Origin: an uncultured Clostridium sp.
GTDB lineage: Bacteria; Bacillota_I; Bacilli_A; RF39; UBA660
Length of the DNA: 64,000 nt
NCBI GenBank assembly: GCA_947427095.1
Contig: CANEGO010000001.1
Span: 1-64,000, forward strand
Reading direction: 5' to 3'
The position numbers and the translations under genes are program-made. Below the pieces are notes generated by a model. The model saw only the letters and a program-made list of their open reading frames with translations, did no database searches and was not told where the DNA came from. Below are positions 26,698 to 38,317 of the stretch, piece by piece; position 1 is the first letter of the stretch, and the number at the start of each line of letters is the position of its first letter.

Positions 26698-29406
26698 TCA
26701 CTTTTTTTCTTGGTTTCGTTCAAGTTCTTTCATCTTTCGCTTATGTTCTTCTATTTTTTGTTTCAGAATATCTTCTTCGTGACTAATTTCCAGAGCCTCG
26801 CTCCACTCCAAGTCCTCGATCCTCATTTGCTCGGTCGGAGTTAAGTCACGCATATCTTCATCAACCTTAATTGCAACATACGCGGTTGTTATGCCACCAC
26901 TGGTTCTCCTGACTGTGTTTCTCCTTTGGCTTGATTCTATTAAGATGTAACCTCGTTCCTTGAACCCTTGTAAGGTTTTCTTGTAATTGTATCCCTGTTT
27001 TATGAGTTCTTGCTGTAGGATGCTCGGTTGCACTAAAAAATAGACATCATCGCCTATCGTTTCATGAGTTCCATATATTTGGTTCTTGGATAACGGACTA
27101 AAGTAATTCACATTTACGGCTATCCAACTCTTAATATACGAGTATGCTTTGTCGACAATGTCTACCTCTTTCTGGGTATCCAACTTCTCCAGTATCCTTT
27201 TTCCGAAGTGTAACGATGCACTGACATTATCTACATCGAATATTACCATGTTGGATATATAATCAGCTACACAAATAAGGCTCACAGATGCAATGTGACT
27301 GCTGATATTTTCTTCTTTGTTTTCCTCTAACCTTTTACAAAAATAATCGTACAAGTCATCCAGTAAGTTGGACTTTGGAACAACAACATTTTCTATTAAG
27401 TATTTGATGTACTTTCTTCCGGCGAGTCCATAATTCTTGGTCGTAAAACGATGCATCTCTATGGCATCTCGTTCTTTATCGAATAGTGGTCCGTATAACT
27501 CAAGTGTTCTGCTCGATATTCCTGTTTGCGATGTTTCGCTCGATATCGGCTCCTCGCCCGTTGTTATGATTGCCATGTTCCAAGATGAACGTGACTGGAT
27601 AGTACCAGTTTTCGTGCCTCTGGTTCTTCCTGTTCCAAGCCCCAACATATAAACTAAATTGTTTATAAAGTCCTTATTTCCGCCGACTGCTTGCTTCTCA
27701 TCAATACCGAATGGGAGATCATTATACAATGATGCCATACGCTCTATACCGACACTTGTTGAGTTAAAGTTTCCCATCGTAGCATCTGGATTTCCCCATA
27801 TCGAAAGTGCTACTTTTAGTGCTGCAGTTTTACCTGCTCTCGAGTCAGCCCAGAAGTGTGCTATAAAAAGTCTTGTCTTTAATAATTTGATGAGTGGCGA
27901 TGCGAAGCTCACTTTCAACATACAATTAAACAAATCATTCTTCATTAGTGGTTTAATCTTCGCTATCCATTCATCTAGGTTGCCTTCTTCTTCGTAGCCT
28001 GTGATGAGTTGCTTATTCGTTCCATCACTTTTCAAATGTATATCGCCAGGGTAATGAGGTAAGAAATTCTTACCCCACCATCCAAACTGGGACACGCATT
28101 TCTTGGTTTCTATGGTATCGAAGTTCAGCTCATCCAGTTGTCCTAAATAATCGGACATCTTCTTGGCATTTTCTCCAGTTATAGGAATACCTTTTTCGCC
28201 GAGTCCTAGAATTTGTCGTTGGTTGTTTATGATGCTTCTGGTAGTGAGAAACGAGTTCCACTTTTTAAATTTGTAAAACGATATCTCTAGTTCTTCGGTT
28301 TCATCTTCTAGGTTGTAATAAATCGCCGATATGATGACTGGGATTCTACATATCAAAGAGTCATCTCCCTTGCCATCTTTGTACACTATACCTTCCTTAC
28401 AAAGCTCGTAATCATCTGGGACTTTCACTCTTACTGGTATTCCTGGTACTGGTTCTTGGGCGAGTAATGTTACTTCTTTTAAATCTAACCTTACGGCCTC
28501 ATTCATTAACTTTCGAATGTCTGATCTAAACTTATCATAGTTGTTTAGGTTGATTTCTTCGGTGTACGATGCCACATCCTTTTTGAATAAGTCGCTTGGA
28601 TCCTTGCACTCTAGTGTGGAACACGAGAACTCATAAACTTCGGCATTCTTGTTTCTGCTATAAATGGTTTCACATATCTTGTTACGGAAGAGATTACCTC
28701 CCGCATCATTTTCGTTGTGTATGTACACTTTTTTATTTAATATATATCTTAACCATTCAATTCTGAACATTGTGGCTCCGGGAATGCCTAGAACTGTGAA
28801 CCCTGCTAGGGAGAGTGCATGGGTGTCGCTTTCTCCTTCTACCAGTATCACATAGTCATCTATCTGTCTCATCCTTGCTAGTCCGTATGGAATAATCTTT
28901 GAGTTCTTCTCCCACCTGAATGCCTTGTTCTCTCCTCGGTATCTCGTTGCTACGAGGTTCTCATTGGCATCATAGTAAGGTATCTTTATTCCCTTTTTGT
29001 GGTCGCTCATCTTCCATATTTTCTCTAGGTAGACAACAGGGAACTTTTTGTCATGGGCATAACTTTTTAATGAAAAGGGTTCTTGCACTTCTGGAGTTGT
29101 TCCAGAGTTAACTTTCGGTGGAGTTATGTCGTATGATTCACACAATTCTTGGTACACTGTGGTTGTATCTTTATTGTCCATCTTCGCCTTAAATCCTATG
29201 AAGTTTCCTTTTTCATTGCATCCAAAACAATGATATTTTCCACTAGTTATATCTATACTAAATGATGGCTTATCATCATCGTGAAATGGACATCTCGTTA
29301 TAAGCGAATTTCCATTCTTCTTTGCGTTAGGTAGGTACTTCTTATATTCCTTTTCGTAGTCGATAGCATCATCAATTGTTGATTCCATCTTTTTCCCTCC
29401 TATCAT
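26698..29406 (-). CDS. primase/helicase-like protein (CHC2 zinc finger + Toprim + DUF927-like)
   Basis: CPFHDDDKPSFSIDITSGKYHCFGCNEKGNFI; VILVEGESDTHAL; FWADSRAGKTAALKVALSIWGNPDATMGNFNST. Confidence 0.9.
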   Translation of the reverse strand: MIGGKKMESTIDDAIDYEKEYKKYLPNAKKNGNSLITRCPFHDDDKPSFSIDITSGKYHCFGCNEKGNFIGFKAKMDNKDTTTVYQELCESYDITPPKVNSGTTPEVQEPFSLKSYAHDKKFPVVYLEKIWKMSDHKKGIKIPYYDANENLVATRYRGENKAFRWEKNSKIIPYGLARMRQIDDYVILVEGESDTHALSLAGFTVLGIPGATMFRIEWLRYILNKKVYIHNENDAGGNLFRNKICETIYSRNKNAEVYEFSCSTLECKDPSDLFKKDVASYTEEINLNNYDKFRSDIRKLMNEAVRLDLKEVTLLAQEPVPGIPVRVKVPDDYELCKEGIVYKDGKGDDSLICRIPVIISAIYYNLEDETEELEISFYKFKKWNSFLTTRSIINNQRQILGLGEKGIPITGENAKKMSDYLGQLDELNFDTIETKKCVSQFGWWGKNFLPHYPGDIHLKSDGTNKQLITGYEEEGNLDEWIAKIKPLMKNDLFNCMLKVSFASPLIKLLKTRLFIAHFWADSRAGKTAALKVALSIWGNPDATMGNFNSTSVGIERMASLYNDLPFGIDEKQAVGGNKDFINNLVYMLGLGTGRTRGTKTGTIQSRSSWNMAIITTGEEPISSETSQTGISSRTLELYGPLFDKERDAIEMHRFTTKNYGLAGRKYIKYLIENVVVPKSNLLDDLYDYFCKRLEENKEENISSHIASVSLICVADYISNMVIFDVDNVSASLHFGKRILEKLDTQKEVDIVDKAYSYIKSWIAVNVNYFSPLSKNQIYGTHETIGDDVYFLVQPSILQQELIKQGYNYKKTLQGFKERGYILIESSQRRNTVRRTSGGITTAYVAIKVDEDMRDLTPTEQMRIEDLEWSEALEISHEEDILKQKIEEHKRKMKELERNQEKK

Positions 29407-29409
29407 GGG

Positions 29410-30120
29410 TTATTCTAGTACATCATTATCTGTCTCATCGATTCTTTGTAATCTTGTTGTCTGTTTTACATTAGCCGAGAATTCTCGCATTACTTTCTTC
29501 TCATCAGCATTCAAAAGTCTTGAAATAGCGAACTGAACTTTTGAGTATTTGATTCCTGTTTGGCTTTTCTCTACAGTCAAAGTCATCTTGGTTACGACAT
29601 CACAGGCTTTCATACCCTTGGTTACGATCCTCTTTGAGATGTAGTCAGAGAAGTTCTTGATGCTTGTTGGTGGTAGTGTAACGAGTAGTGGTAGTATCTC
29701 TCCACTTCGCAAGATGTAAATTCTACGCAAGTTCTTACACTTTTTACCTTTGCCATCATCGGCACTGCCATACTTATTCAAAGGACAATTTGCACACGCT
29801 CCACCTGGGCATCCGATTCCTAGTTTTCCATCCATGCTACTGCAAGCTGGAGGTTGTGCCTGTCCGTTGTATTCTTCTTCGAAGTATGCATTCACTGGGT
29901 AATGGTCGACAATGACTCCTTCTATTTCTTTTGAGTATTCTGGCTCATCTGGATTGTCTGATCCTGGGAGTTCCCACATTTGACCTCCGCCACTTGGTAT
30001 GCTTATCTTATCGAACGAGATGGCAAGTCCATCTAAATCTTCGGTATCTATTTCCATGCCACCTGTTGGCACTACGAAGTTCTTTTCATCTTTTACTGCT
30101 AATTCATTTTTATTTTCCAT
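29410..30120 (-). CDS. phage protein with Cys cluster, next to primase (possible ssDNA-binding/recombination role)
   Basis: CSSMDGKLGIGCPGGACANCPLNKYGSADDGKGKKCKNLRRIYILR. Confidence 0.6.
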   Translation of the reverse strand: MENKNELAVKDEKNFVVPTGGMEIDTEDLDGLAISFDKISIPSGGGQMWELPGSDNPDEPEYSKEIEGVIVDHYPVNAYFEEEYNGQAQPPACSSMDGKLGIGCPGGACANCPLNKYGSADDGKGKKCKNLRRIYILRSGEILPLLVTLPPTSIKNFSDYISKRIVTKGMKACDVVTKMTLTVEKSQTGIKYSKVQFAISRLLNADEKKVMREFSANVKQTTRLQRIDETDNDVLE

Positions 30121-30150
30121 GTTTCATTTCTCCTTTCAATTTTACACATG

Positions 30151-30178
30151 AAAAAGAGACTATCGCTTGATAATCTCT
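30151..30178 (-). terminator. intrinsic terminator downstream of moron genes
   Basis: minus strand AGAGATTATC-AAGC-GATAGTCTCT then TTTT. Confidence 0.75.
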
Positions 30179-30187
30179 AAATAATTT

Positions 30188-30586
30188 TTACTCTACTATT
30201 TTTTTAATAGTTATTTTATTTTCAAATACTATTTTTATACGTTCTTCTTGATTTCCTTCACCTTTTAAAGTTAGAATGGCTACATCATCTTCCCAAGAAA
30301 CATTAAAATTATTATCATTTAAAGGGCTTCCATCATTAGATATTTCTGTTTTATATAGTTTCTTATTAAAAATTCCATTAAAATTATTTTTGTAGGCATA
30401 GACTTTTATGTCCTCACTACCAAATGACCACTTTGGTCCATTGCCCTTTATAACAATCTTATATTCATTATTTGGTGAAATATATGACTTTACCTTAAAG
30501 TATAAATTCCCTGAAAATGCTAATATAATCAAAGCAACAAATATTAATAAAAGTAAAACAATAATAAAATAAATTATTTTTTTCAT
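30188..30586 (-). CDS. membrane-anchored protein, hypothetical (moron)
   Basis: N-terminal TM; ISPNNEYKIVIKGNGPKWSFGSEDIKVYAYK. Confidence 0.7.
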   Translation of the reverse strand: MKKIIYFIIVLLLLIFVALIILAFSGNLYFKVKSYISPNNEYKIVIKGNGPKWSFGSEDIKVYAYKNNFNGIFNKKLYKTEISNDGSPLNDNNFNVSWEDDVAILTLKGEGNQEERIKIVFENKITIKKIVE

Positions 30587-30590
30587 AATC

Positions 30591-31148
30591 CTAATTACTA
30601 TCCTTTATAGAACATTCATAATTTTCTAAAGAACACTTGAAGTATCTATACTCACTATGTTCTCCTATAAAAATATCTCCTGACAAAGTAATTGAATTAT
30701 TTTCTATATTCTTTATGCTACCAGTTAAGAATGGATTTACCTTATCATCAATTTTAAATTCCAACGGTTTTATCTTACTTTCTTTTCCTTTTAATTCTAT
30801 TTCAAATATCATTGGAGTATTCCCATTTCCAACACCGTATAACTTGTTATCATAAAATTGATATGTCGATTTATTTTTATAAGCATCGTTATGAGATGAT
30901 TCCAATGTTTCTAATAAAATGAAATCATCATCTGCAACTTTATAGAAAAACCCAGTTGTTATAGTCATATCTCCTGTTGTCAAATCTGATAAAGCATATG
31001 TTTCTTTACCTCGCTTATCGCTATAATATACATAAGTTTCAATGTCCTTATCTTTCAAGTCATAATGTTTATATGCATCATCTTCTTTTTGACATCCTGT
31101 AGCAATAAGACAAATTAATAGCATAACTAGTGAAAAAAACTTTTTCAT
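30591..31148 (-). CDS. lipoprotein, hypothetical (moron)
   Basis: MKKFFSLVMLLICLIATGCQ lipobox. Confidence 0.85.
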   Translation of the reverse strand: MKKFFSLVMLLICLIATGCQKEDDAYKHYDLKDKDIETYVYYSDKRGKETYALSDLTTGDMTITTGFFYKVADDDFILLETLESSHNDAYKNKSTYQFYDNKLYGVGNGNTPMIFEIELKGKESKIKPLEFKIDDKVNPFLTGSIKNIENNSITLSGDIFIGEHSEYRYFKCSLENYECSIKDSN

Positions 31149-31187
31149 ATAATTTCTCCTTTTTAAAGAATTTTTTAATTAAGATTA

Positions 31188-31415
31188 TTATATCATTTTT
31201 CGGTGTTTTTTTCTACTGTTCTTCGAATGTTTCAATTTAAATAATTTGATTTTTAATCCTAAAACCTTTTTGCACCACGGACTAAAAATCTTCGAGTAGT
31301 ATCGTATCTCGTTCTGGGTGTACTTTATTTCTTTGGCAAGTGCTGTCATTACTAGCTGCACTTCCTTACGGCGATTTTGGTTTTCTCGTAAACGTTGATA
31401 AAGTCTACAATCCAC
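31188..31415 (-). CDS. hypothetical phage protein
   Basis: ORF 75 aa, basic. Confidence 0.45.
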   Translation of the reverse strand: MDCRLYQRLRENQNRRKEVQLVMTALAKEIKYTQNEIRYYSKIFSPWCKKVLGLKIKLFKLKHSKNSRKKHRKMI

Positions 31416-31864
31416 TCTGGTATCTCATCATCATTGTTGGCTTTTAGTTCTTTTACGAATGCACGAAGGCTGTTTGCATTGACTTGTTCTTGTACCAAGT
31501 CGCCTGCATCATTGTTTCGTAATGCTTCGAATAGTTCTTCCTTGCATTCTGCTTTGGCTGATGCGTATGTGTCCACTTTAAGGCTATACGAGTGTCCATT
31601 TCGCTTGAATGAGTCTAACTCTGCCGTTACCATTGCTGCCACCAAGTCTTGCTCTACAGCCTCAATCATTGCATTAGTTTCCTTTAATGAAATTTCTAGT
31701 TGCTCTTTCTCATCTCGTAACTCCTGTAATCTGTCTGCCATTGTTAAATCGATATTATTCTCCATCTTTATTATCCTCGCTTTCGTTTTCATTTTGTACT
31801 TCTGGTTGTGCTGCATCTTCTTTGATTTTTTGAGCCTTCTTGTATCGTTTCTGATCGGCTTCAT
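31352..31864 (-). CDS. Gp157-like phage protein (start probably internal, MENNIDLTMADRLQEL)
   Basis: DRLQELRDEKEQLEISLKETNAMIEAVEQDLVAAM...KRNGHSYSL. Confidence 0.65.
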   Translation of the reverse strand: MKPIRNDTRRLKKSKKMQHNQKYKMKTKARIIKMENNIDLTMADRLQELRDEKEQLEISLKETNAMIEAVEQDLVAAMVTAELDSFKRNGHSYSLKVDTYASAKAECKEELFEALRNNDAGDLVQEQVNANSLRAFVKELKANNDDEIPEWIVDFINVYEKTKIAVRKCS

Positions 31865-32105
31865 ATTCTTTTACCGAGTTCTCCAACTCTGCCTCTAGGC
31901 TATTGATGACAACTCTCGTTTTTTCAATGCGATTGAAATCCCTTGTTGATATTGAATTAAGGCATATGATGTACTGTTGTTTTAATGTGTCAATTTGTCT
32001 TACTAATGTTGGATAATTCTTTCTCATGTCGGTTAGTTCTACTACTCTTTGATGACCTATCTCCCATACTTGGTCTAGCACTTCATTTGTAATTATTGGT
32101 TTCAT
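31755..32105 (-). CDS. hypothetical phage protein, coiled coil
   Basis: ORF 116 aa. Confidence 0.6.
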   Translation of the reverse strand: MKPIITNEVLDQVWEIGHQRVVELTDMRKNYPTLVRQIDTLKQQYIICLNSISTRDFNRIEKTRVVINSLEAELENSVKEYEADQKRYKKAQKIKEDAAQPEVQNENESEDNKDGE

Positions 32106-33505
32106 TTGTTCTCTCCTTTAAATAAATTTTTTAATATTTTTTCTAATACATTTACTACAATTGAATTGCCTGCTTGCTTGTAAAGTTGCGTATTACTAAT
32201 TCCTGCACCTTGGGCTTTGTAAAAATCTTCATCATCAAATCCCATAAGTCGCCAACACTCTAGTGGTGTAAGTTTCCTTATTCGCAAACTAGGTTCTTTG
32301 ATTTTCTGTAGGCTATTATTCGATTGGGCATTTATCGTTGTTGATATACCTTCTGTGTTTAACACGATTTTATTCATGTTATGCCATCCTTCTCGTTCTA
32401 GTGGTTCTTCGTACTTTATTTTCTTCTCAACCACGACGCCTACGTCTGGAGTTGTTTTGATTGTTTGGATTTTGTCTTTTTGGACTACTCCACGCTTTTG
32501 ATGAGGTCTATTGATATAAACACCATCGCCATCGCCCGCTTCGGCGTATCCTTTCTTTGTTGCTTCTGGTATTTTGATTAGATGTGCTGCCGATGAGGTA
32601 GTGCTACCACATTCTCCTGTGATGGTCTTGGCGACATCTTTGACCTCGGTCTTGTTATATGGATTGAAAATCTCTGGGACATAACCATTCTCGTTTATGA
32701 ATTCATCGTACTTTCTTTTCACGTAGTTATCTTCTGGTCTTGATCCTGCGGTTGTCTTTATCGTGTTGGCGACTCTGTCATCATCGAGTTCATGTGGTTT
32801 GAAACACTTACCTCTGATGTATCCGTTACGATTTGTCATGTCGGAAAATGTCTTTATCATCCTATCACTTAAGTAATACTTTTCATCGACTTCATCTTCC
32901 AGTAAATCTTTGAGTTTTAGTGTGAGTTCTTCTTTCTCTGGGAACGTAAATTCTTGGTCTATGTCTTTTCTAATCGATACGATGAATACTCGTTCCCTGT
33001 GCTGTGGTATTCCATAATCCTTGGCATCCAAGACTTGCCAGTAACTGTTGTATCCGGCTTCATCTAAATCATGAAGGATGCTTTCGAATGTGTCGGCAAA
33101 CTTTTTGCTCGTTAGAGCTTTGACATTCTCAATCAAAGAATACTTGGGTTTCTTCTCTTTTAGGATTCGGAGTCCATCGTAATAAAGACCACTACGAGTT
33201 CCTTCGTGAATGCCTGCTTGTTTTCCGGCTATCGAAATGTCCTGACATGGAAAGCCCCAGGTCATAAAATCAAAGTCTGGAAGTTCTTTCTCATTGATTT
33301 TGGTTATATCCCAATAGTTTTTTATCTCTGGTTCCTCATGTACTGCTGAATAACTTCTGCTGGCATATTTGTCTATCTCGCTATATCCTACGAGTTCATA
33401 TTCTATGCCTAGCCTTTTTAGTGCTTTTTCTGGTCCTCCAATTCCTGAAAATAGACTAAAAAGTTTCAAGTATGTTATTCTCCTTTCTTGAAGTATTCTC
33501 TCCAA
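32102..33505 (-). CDS. DNA (cytosine-5) methyltransferase
   Basis: LFSGIGGPEKALKRLG; DFMTWGFPCQDISIAGKQ; SLIENVKALTSK; LRIRKLTPLECWRLMGF; QAGNSIVV. Confidence 0.96.
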   Translation of the reverse strand: MERILQERRITYLKLFSLFSGIGGPEKALKRLGIEYELVGYSEIDKYASRSYSAVHEEPEIKNYWDITKINEKELPDFDFMTWGFPCQDISIAGKQAGIHEGTRSGLYYDGLRILKEKKPKYSLIENVKALTSKKFADTFESILHDLDEAGYNSYWQVLDAKDYGIPQHRERVFIVSIRKDIDQEFTFPEKEELTLKLKDLLEDEVDEKYYLSDRMIKTFSDMTNRNGYIRGKCFKPHELDDDRVANTIKTTAGSRPEDNYVKRKYDEFINENGYVPEIFNPYNKTEVKDVAKTITGECGSTTSSAAHLIKIPEATKKGYAEAGDGDGVYINRPHQKRGVVQKDKIQTIKTTPDVGVVVEKKIKYEEPLEREGWHNMNKIVLNTEGISTTINAQSNNSLQKIKEPSLRIRKLTPLECWRLMGFDDEDFYKAQGAGISNTQLYKQAGNSIVVNVLEKILKNLFKGENK

Positions 33506-34917
33506 TTATCTACTATGTTTTTAGCGATATCCTCTTTGCTCTCTAGAGCCTTGATTATCTTTTCATCTACTGTTCCTGTAGATATTAGATTTATATAAGT
33601 ACAAGTACACTTTTGTCCTATACGATGCGTTCTCGATATGGCTTGGGTGTAATTTGCGTAGTTAAAGTCAAGGCTATAAAAAACAGCAGTATCGGCTGCC
33701 GTTAGTGTTATCCCTAGCCCGGCTGTTTGTATCTGGGCTATGAATAGTTTTACTTCATCATCGTTTTGGAACTTGTCGCACATCTCTCCGCGATCGTCGA
33801 TTTTTATATCTCCAGTGATGTATGCATACTCGATTCCCATCTCTCTGGCTACACTTTGGATGGATTCTATCTCTGGGATAAATCGTGCAAATACAACAAG
33901 TTTCTTTTTATTGTCGATGATGATATCTTCCATGATGTCCTTTAGTTCGTTGAGTTTTGCTTTCGATATAACTTGGATTCTTTCATCATCATCTTTGACG
34001 TGTCCTCCGGATATCTGCGACAATCTCATCAGTTTTGTTAACACATTGGTTGCTGTGATTTCTCCATCCAAGAGTTCGGCATAACTTTGTCTAACTACGG
34101 CATCGTATGTTCTTCTCGCTCCTGGCTCTAACTCACAATACCTATTTTGGAATATCTGCTCTGGTAAGTCGAGAGCTTCTTCCTTGGTGATTCGATATGC
34201 GACACTATGTGCCTTGCTCGTTAGTTCATCCATATTCTTGTATCTTATGATTTGGTGGTTGTAGTAACCGCCCATCACGGCATATCTGTTTCTAAATGCA
34301 TAAAAACTTAAGCCGAATATGTTAGGATCAAGAAATTTCCATTGACTAAAAATATCCATCGGCGAGTTTTGTACTGGTGTTCCAGTAAGTATCATCTTGT
34401 ACTCGGCTTTCGCTCCTAGTCGGTGGAGTGTCTTACTTTGCGATGCACTCGGATTTTTAATTTTCTGTGACTCATCACATATAATCATATCTGGCTTATA
34501 AATGTTTAGTTCTTTTTCCATTCGCCATGTGGCTTCGTAGTTAATTATGGCAATCTTTAATCCTCGCTTATGTGCGAGTGATATAAGTTTTGCTTTTCTC
34601 TTACTCATGGTCGATCCTGTTATCAATTCCATATTGTAATCGTAATCGGCGAACTTGCTTATCTCTTTTTCCCATACATTGATTATTGATGTTGGGCATA
34701 CAACAAGGACTTTTTCGATTAAGCCTTCCAAGAACAACTCTCCCATAATGGCTATGGATGTGAAACTCTTACCAAGCCCCATGTCCATCAACAAGGCTGC
34801 ACATCCTTGCTCTTTTAGTTTCGGTATAGCAAAGTTACACGCTATCTGTTGATGCTTGTAAGGTTTTACCTTTATTGGTAGTTCCATATTTTTCTCCTTT
34901 CGTTTTGGTACTGCCAT
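33475..34917 (-). CDS. SNF2-family DEAD-like helicase
   Basis: ALLMDMGLGKSFTSIAIMGEL; ICDESQKIKN; LTGTPVQNSPMDIFSQW; QAISRTHRIGQ. Confidence 0.95.
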   Translation of the reverse strand: MAVPKRKEKNMELPIKVKPYKHQQIACNFAIPKLKEQGCAALLMDMGLGKSFTSIAIMGELFLEGLIEKVLVVCPTSIINVWEKEISKFADYDYNMELITGSTMSKRKAKLISLAHKRGLKIAIINYEATWRMEKELNIYKPDMIICDESQKIKNPSASQSKTLHRLGAKAEYKMILTGTPVQNSPMDIFSQWKFLDPNIFGLSFYAFRNRYAVMGGYYNHQIIRYKNMDELTSKAHSVAYRITKEEALDLPEQIFQNRYCELEPGARRTYDAVVRQSYAELLDGEITATNVLTKLMRLSQISGGHVKDDDERIQVISKAKLNELKDIMEDIIIDNKKKLVVFARFIPEIESIQSVAREMGIEYAYITGDIKIDDRGEMCDKFQNDDEVKLFIAQIQTAGLGITLTAADTAVFYSLDFNYANYTQAISRTHRIGQKCTCTYINLISTGTVDEKIIKALESKEDIAKNIVDNWREYFKKGE

Positions 34918-35077
34918 TTTTTTTCATTTCTTTTTCAATTTGACTTATTGGTTTTCTTTGGTCGTAATCAAAAATGGATAAGATTTTAAACTCATCCATA
35001 TTTAAGTATTTGGCTAATTCATTAATGTTTCCAGTCACATATAATCTCTTACCCATATTATTTTTCATACTCCTCAA
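34835..35077 (-). CDS. hypothetical phage protein
   Basis: ORF 80 aa overlapping neighbours. Confidence 0.5.
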   Translation of the reverse strand: MRSMKNNMGKRLYVTGNINELAKYLNMDEFKILSIFDYDQRKPISQIEKEMKKNGSTKTKGEKYGTTNKGKTLQASTDSV

Positions 35078-35483
35078 TGTTCATCGCTAGAGCAATTTTC
35101 TTATAGGCTGCCATTTTTATTTTTAGAAAACTGTGTTTTGCTAATCCCATCTTTACCATGATATCTTCATCAATCATTTTAAATTCAGAAAAAAATTTAT
35201 AATTAAGTATCTTTCTTTCTTCTGGTTGGAGTCTATTGAACGCAGCTGTTAAATCGGTTATAAATGCATCCAATTGCTTTGCTAGTTCTTCTCGCTTTTC
35301 AACAAACGATTCAACTTTTGATTTTGGTTTACCACTTGGACTACTATACACTAAATTAAAACTCGAAGTCATTTTTGGTAGGTTATCATCTGATAATCTA
35401 AATTTTAATAACTCATAATCTTCAAACATCTTTTCTACTGCATATTTTGTTTTTTTATAATCAATTCTTATTCCAATTGCCAT
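35058..35483 (-). CDS. ArpU-like phage transcriptional regulator (sigma-like)
   Basis: DLTAAFNRLQPEERKILNYKFFSEFKMIDEDIMVKMGLAKHSFLKIKMAAYKKIALAM. Confidence 0.7.
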   Translation of the reverse strand: MAIGIRIDYKKTKYAVEKMFEDYELLKFRLSDDNLPKMTSSFNLVYSSPSGKPKSKVESFVEKREELAKQLDAFITDLTAAFNRLQPEERKILNYKFFSEFKMIDEDIMVKMGLAKHSFLKIKMAAYKKIALAMNIEEYEK

Positions 35484-35641
35484 TGTATGGCCTCCTTTTT
35501 TTTAATGTATTAGTAGTTAGATGCATTAAAAAAAGAGCACATTAATCCTGTACCCTTATTAATTATGTTCTCCTACATTTTACGACACTTGAATTGATTA
35601 TTTTGTCGAACCATAGTAGGCTTATCATAATTTGTCTAATT

Positions 35642-37560
<1,919 letters not shown>

Positions 37561-37656
37561 CATTTTATAAATTGTTTTCGTTTCTTGAATAATCGGTACT
37601 CTTATCAGTAAACCTTTTTTAGTTAATTGTCTTGAGATTTTGCTATATTTTTTATA

Positions 37657-37947
37657 CTATTTTGCCATCAATTCTTTTAATTTGTTTAGTGTGCATTTAT
37701 GCTGAATATCATATAAGAATATTGCATCTTCTTCGTAGTAGTATTCTCCATAATTTAATATGATTACTTCTTTCTCTGCTTTTTTGATTATAATCTTATT
37801 AGGGTTTACGCAACTCATATTTGTTCCTTTGAACTGTATTAGTTGCCCTGGAATATAAGTATATTCGGTATTTTTAATCCCTATTGTTGATTCTAGCTTA
37901 TCTTTAAAATCGTTTGAAATTTTCATTTTTTTGCTACATATTTTCAT
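37657..37947 (-). CDS. hypothetical phage protein between integrase and attachment site
   Basis: ORF 96 aa with GGAGGAATG upstream. Confidence 0.6.
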   Translation of the reverse strand: MKICSKKMKISNDFKDKLESTIGIKNTEYTYIPGQLIQFKGTNMSCVNPNKIIIKKAEKEVIILNYGEYYYEEDAIFLYDIQHKCTLNKLKELMAK

Positions 37948-37972
37948 TTCTTCATTCCTCCTCTAATATATA

Positions 37973-38004
37973 GCAAAACCTCATTGACTATCGCCAATGA
38001 GGTT
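37973..38004 (-). terminator. intrinsic terminator just inside the right prophage end
   Basis: minus strand AACCTCATTG-N8-CAATGAGGTT followed by TTGC. Confidence 0.7.
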
Positions 38005-38016
38005 ATTTATGTAATC

Positions 38017-38028
38017 GAACATCCCCTT
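38017..38028 (+). repeat. proposed attR core GAACATCCCCTT
   Basis: exact 12-bp match to 3011-3022; lies in hairpin 38015-38046 downstream of tRNA-Leu. Confidence 0.65.
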
Positions 38029-38057
38029 ATTTCTCGGGGAGTTCGAGTGAGTTCTTA

Positions 38058-38142
38058 TGGTGCGGGTGAAGGGACTTGAACCCCCACGGATAAATCCACT
38101 AGATCCTAAGTCTAGCGCGTCTGCCAATTTCGCCACACCCGC
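38058..38142 (-). tRNA. tRNA-Leu (anticodon UAG)
   Basis: cloverleaf with 7-bp acceptor, anticodon loop ctTAGga, long variable arm, encoded CCA. Confidence 0.95.
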
Positions 38143-38151
38143 ATAAACAAG

Positions 38152-38228
38152 TGGTGGACCCTGTAGGACTCGAACCTACGACCGCCCGGTTATGAGCCGG
38201 ATGCTCTAACCAACTGAGCTAAGGGTCC
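38152..38228 (-). tRNA. tRNA with CAU anticodon (likely tRNA-Ile2 lysidine type, or Met)
   Basis: GGACCCTTAGCTCAGTTGGTTAGAGCATCCGGCTCATAACCGGGCGGTCGTAGGTTCGAGTCCTACAGGGTCCACCA. Confidence 0.93.
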
Positions 38229-38317
38229 ATACAAATTTCTCACTTGCTTTTATATATTATCATATTCTTTTAAGTTTATCAATATGATTGTTTAAAAAAA
38301 ATTAAAAAAATGGCAAA

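Noticed and set aside
35503-35534. Hairpin AATGTAT...ATGCATT near the integrase 3' end as a terminator
   Set aside because: Imperfect stem and T/A runs on the wrong sides for either strand.
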